6,810 bases of DNA from Conexibacter sp. (GTDB lineage: Bacteria > Actinomycetota > Thermoleophilia > Solirubrobacterales > Solirubrobacteraceae), in the NCBI GenBank assembly GCA_025964055.1, contig JAOPZP010000329.1:1-6810 (forward strand), written 5' to 3'. A program made the position numbers and the translations under genes. Each line of letters opens with the position of its first letter. Within the stretch, counting starts at the first letter, position 1. Under the pieces are notes generated by a model. It was not told the origin of the DNA and made no database searches. It saw nothing but the letters and a program-made list of their open reading frames with translations. Below, piece by piece: positions 5,511-6,810 of this stretch.

Positions 5511-5516
5511 AGCGTA
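5511..5516 (-). promoter_or_regulatory. Possible -10 element TACGCT for the zinc-module gene
   Basis: On the minus strand TACGCT (TANNNT) ends eleven bases before the ATG at 5499. A start about seven bases downstream leaves a leader of about four bases, too short for a Shine-Dalgarno, and none is visible. It faces the divergent promoter at 5599-5604 across the 111-base intergenic gap, which shows no other recognisable feature. Confidence 0.35.
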
Positions 5517-5598
5517 GACGGTCGCCGCGACGGAGCCGGCGGTTGGCGCGCGAGGGGACGCGGCATGGTGCGAAGCGCCGCGTCGTGGCGCGACGGGC

Positions 5599-5604
5599 TA
5601 CCTT
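5599..5604 (+). promoter_or_regulatory. Possible -10 element TACCTT for the isocitrate dehydrogenase-like gene
   Basis: TACCTT ends six bases before the GTG at 5611, so the predicted transcript would start at the start codon itself. The preceding bases GGGC are identical to those before the hexamer of the HD gene (GGGCTAGGGT and GGGCTACCTT). No Shine-Dalgarno is present, consistent with a leaderless mRNA. Confidence 0.4.
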
Positions 5605-5610
5605 GCAGGC

Positions 5611-6720
5611 GTGGCCACCACACCCCTGACGATCACCATCCTCGAAGGCGACGAGACCGGCCAGGAGCTGCTCGAGCAGGCGCTCCGGGTCCTCGATCCG
5701 GAGGTCGTCGGCCTCCCCGTCGAGCTCGACCGCTACGACCTGTCGCTGGCGAAGCGCCGCGAGACCGGCAACCAGGTCGTCGAGGACGCCGCGCGCGCGA
5801 TGCGCGAATCGGGGCTTGGGATCAAGGCCGCGACGATCACGCCCGAGGGCAAGGACGACGTCGGCTCGCCCAACCGCATCGTGCGCGAGGGCGTCGACGG
5901 CAAGGTCATCATCCGCACGGGTCGCCGCATCCCCGGCGTGACGCCGGTGGCCGGCGTCTACCTCCCGATCTCGGTCGTCCGCATGGCCGTCGACGACGCC
6001 TACGGCGCCGAGCAGTGGCGCGAGGGCGAGGACGGCTCCCACGACGAGATCGCCTACCGCACGGAGAAGATCTCGCGCGGCACGTGCCGCGCGGTCGCCG
6101 AGTACGCGTTCCGCACGGCGCAGAAGATGGGCGGAAAGGTCTACGGCGGTCCGAAGTGGACAGTCTCCCCCGTGTACGAGGGAATGCTCAAGGAGGAGAT
6201 GGACGCCGCGGCGCAGCGCCATCCCGACGTCTGGTACCAGCCGGTGCTGATCGATGCGACCTACGCCGGACTCGTGTCCGGCGCCGCCGACAGCCCGCTC
6301 GTCATCCCCGCGCTCAACCGCGACGGTGACTGCCTCTCGGACCTCGTGATGCCCATGTTCGGCTCGATCGCCGGCGCCGAGTCCGTGCTGCTGGCCTTCG
6401 ACGACAACTTCAACACCCAGGTGGCGATGGCCGAGGCACCGCATGGCACGGCCCCCGCGCTGCTGGGCAAGGACGTAGCCAACCCGATGGCGATGATCCT
6501 GGCGTGCGGCGCGGTGCTCAACTACGCGTCCGACAGGGGCTTCGAGGGCGCCGACCGCGCGTCGCGCGCGATCTACGAGTCGGTGCTGGAGGCGGTCGGC
6601 TCCGGCGTCCGCACGCCCGACCTCGGCGGCGGCGCCGGCACGACCGAGTTCACGACCGACGTGCTCGGGCGCGTGCAGACCAAGCTCGAGGTCTGGGCGT
6701 CGCTCGGGTCGACGGTCTAG
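5611..6720 (+). CDS. Isocitrate/isopropylmalate dehydrogenase family protein, probable isocitrate dehydrogenase (369 aa)
   Basis: Family enzymes oxidise and decarboxylate a 2-hydroxy acid using NAD(P) and Mg or Mn. The chain opens LTITILEGDETGQELLEQAL, the usual first strand and helix. Substrate residues line up with isocitrate dehydrogenases: T77 in ATITPEG, S86-N88-R92 in SPNRIVR, R124 and Y131 in VVRMAVDDAYGAEQW (compare VVRENTEDLYAGIE), K182 and T184 in GPKWTVSPVYEG. Metal ligands are D215 (VLIDATYAG), D240 and D244 (NRDGDCLSDL). The cofactor loop HGTAPALLGKDVANP (278-292) resembles NAD-type enzymes but has Ala-Leu where NAD enzymes usually have Asp-Ile and E. coli IDH has Lys-Tyr, so NAD or NADP preference is unclear. 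The Ser-Pro-Asn-x-x-x-Arg loop favours isocitrate over isopropylmalate. Homoisocitrate or another malate-like substrate remains possible. The start is GTG, with a -10-like hexamer six bases before it. At 369 residues it is shorter than E. coli IDH (416). Confidence 0.85.
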   Translation: MATTPLTITILEGDETGQELLEQALRVLDPEVVGLPVELDRYDLSLAKRRETGNQVVEDAARAMRESGLGIKAATITPEGKDDVGSPNRIVREGVDGKVIIRTGRRIPGVTPVAGVYLPISVVRMAVDDAYGAEQWREGEDGSHDEIAYRTEKISRGTCRAVAEYAFRTAQKMGGKVYGGPKWTVSPVYEGMLKEEMDAAAQRHPDVWYQPVLIDATYAGLVSGAADSPLVIPALNRDGDCLSDLVMPMFGSIAGAESVLLAFDDNFNTQVAMAEAPHGTAPALLGKDVANPMAMILACGAVLNYASDRGFEGADRASRAIYESVLEAVGSGVRTPDLGGGAGTTEFTTDVLGRVQTKLEVWASLGSTV

Positions 6721-6761
6721 GGCGGGAGCCCTGCAAGATCGCGTGCACCGCCTCGGGCGAC

Positions 6762-6783
6762 ATTTGGCTCTACGCAGCCAAAT
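6762..6783. repeat. Perfect 8-bp inverted repeat downstream of the dehydrogenase gene
   Basis: ATTTGGCT (6762-6769) and AGCCAAAT (6776-6783) are perfect inverted arms around a six-base loop, 41 bases after the dehydrogenase stop. The hairpin is followed by CTTCCGGGAAT and not by a T run, so it may be a factor-assisted or bidirectional terminator, or an operator for a gene beyond the edge. The bases from about 6761 on are clearly richer in A and T than the genes, typical of a genuine intergenic control region. Nothing else is recognised in 6721-6810. Confidence 0.45.
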
Positions 6784-6810
6784 CTTCCGGGAATATGGAT
6801 ACGAACACGC

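Noticed and set aside
5161..6444. Extension of the zinc-module gene upstream to a 427-residue protein
   Set aside because: The added N-terminal part is entirely antisense to the dehydrogenase gene and has shadow-like composition. The ATG at 5499 fits the first module and a nearby -10-like hexamer.
6795..6810. ATG at 6795 as the start of another gene (MDTNT...)
   Set aside because: Only five codons are visible, the upstream GGGA is weak and close, and nothing can be matched. It may be real but cannot be supported from this window.

Overview
This window is very GC-rich bacterial chromosome with a strong G/C bias at third codon positions, tightly packed genes and short intergenic gaps. It looks like an actinomycetote. 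The familiar actinomycetes (Mycobacterium, Streptomyces, Corynebacterium) use a long, self-regulated HisG. Here a short HisG is paired with a separate HisZ, which points to a deep-branching group such as Thermoleophilia (Solirubrobacterales). That placement is inference from gene content, not from a search.

Left part, minus strand (1-3266): reading right to left, murA (peptidoglycan precursor synthesis), then hisZ, hisG and the start of hisD. HisZ and short HisG together form ATP phosphoribosyltransferase, the first step of histidine synthesis; HisD does the last two steps. hisG and hisD overlap by ATGA. hisZ and hisG are separated by 42 bases holding a possible 18-codon ORF with its own good ribosome binding site. 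murA carries Asp in place of the usual catalytic, fosfomycin-binding Cys.

Middle, plus strand (3331-5179): a gene for an uncharacterised HD-domain hydrolase, divergent from murA, followed one base later by a 12-helix major facilitator transporter. The two look like one operon. The transporter gene ends tail to tail with, and overlaps by 19 bases, a small minus-strand gene (5161-5499). That gene encodes a 112-residue protein made of two copies of a Cys2-Cys-His module. I do not recognise this family, and it is the least explained gene in the window.

Right part, plus strand (5611-6720): an isocitrate/isopropylmalate dehydrogenase family enzyme, most likely an isocitrate dehydrogenase, divergent from the small zinc-binding protein gene. 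The last 90 bases hold no complete gene. They become noticeably more AT-rich and contain a perfect 8-bp inverted repeat.

Four gene starts (hisZ, the HD gene, the zinc-module gene and the dehydrogenase) have a TANNNT hexamer only 6 to 11 bases before the start codon. This suggests leaderless or nearly leaderless transcripts. There is no mobile element, tRNA, rRNA or CRISPR array. Most of the window is ordinary housekeeping metabolism; the unusual points are the duplicated zinc module, the MurA active-site change, the mixed-signature dehydrogenase and the compact promoter and overlap architecture.
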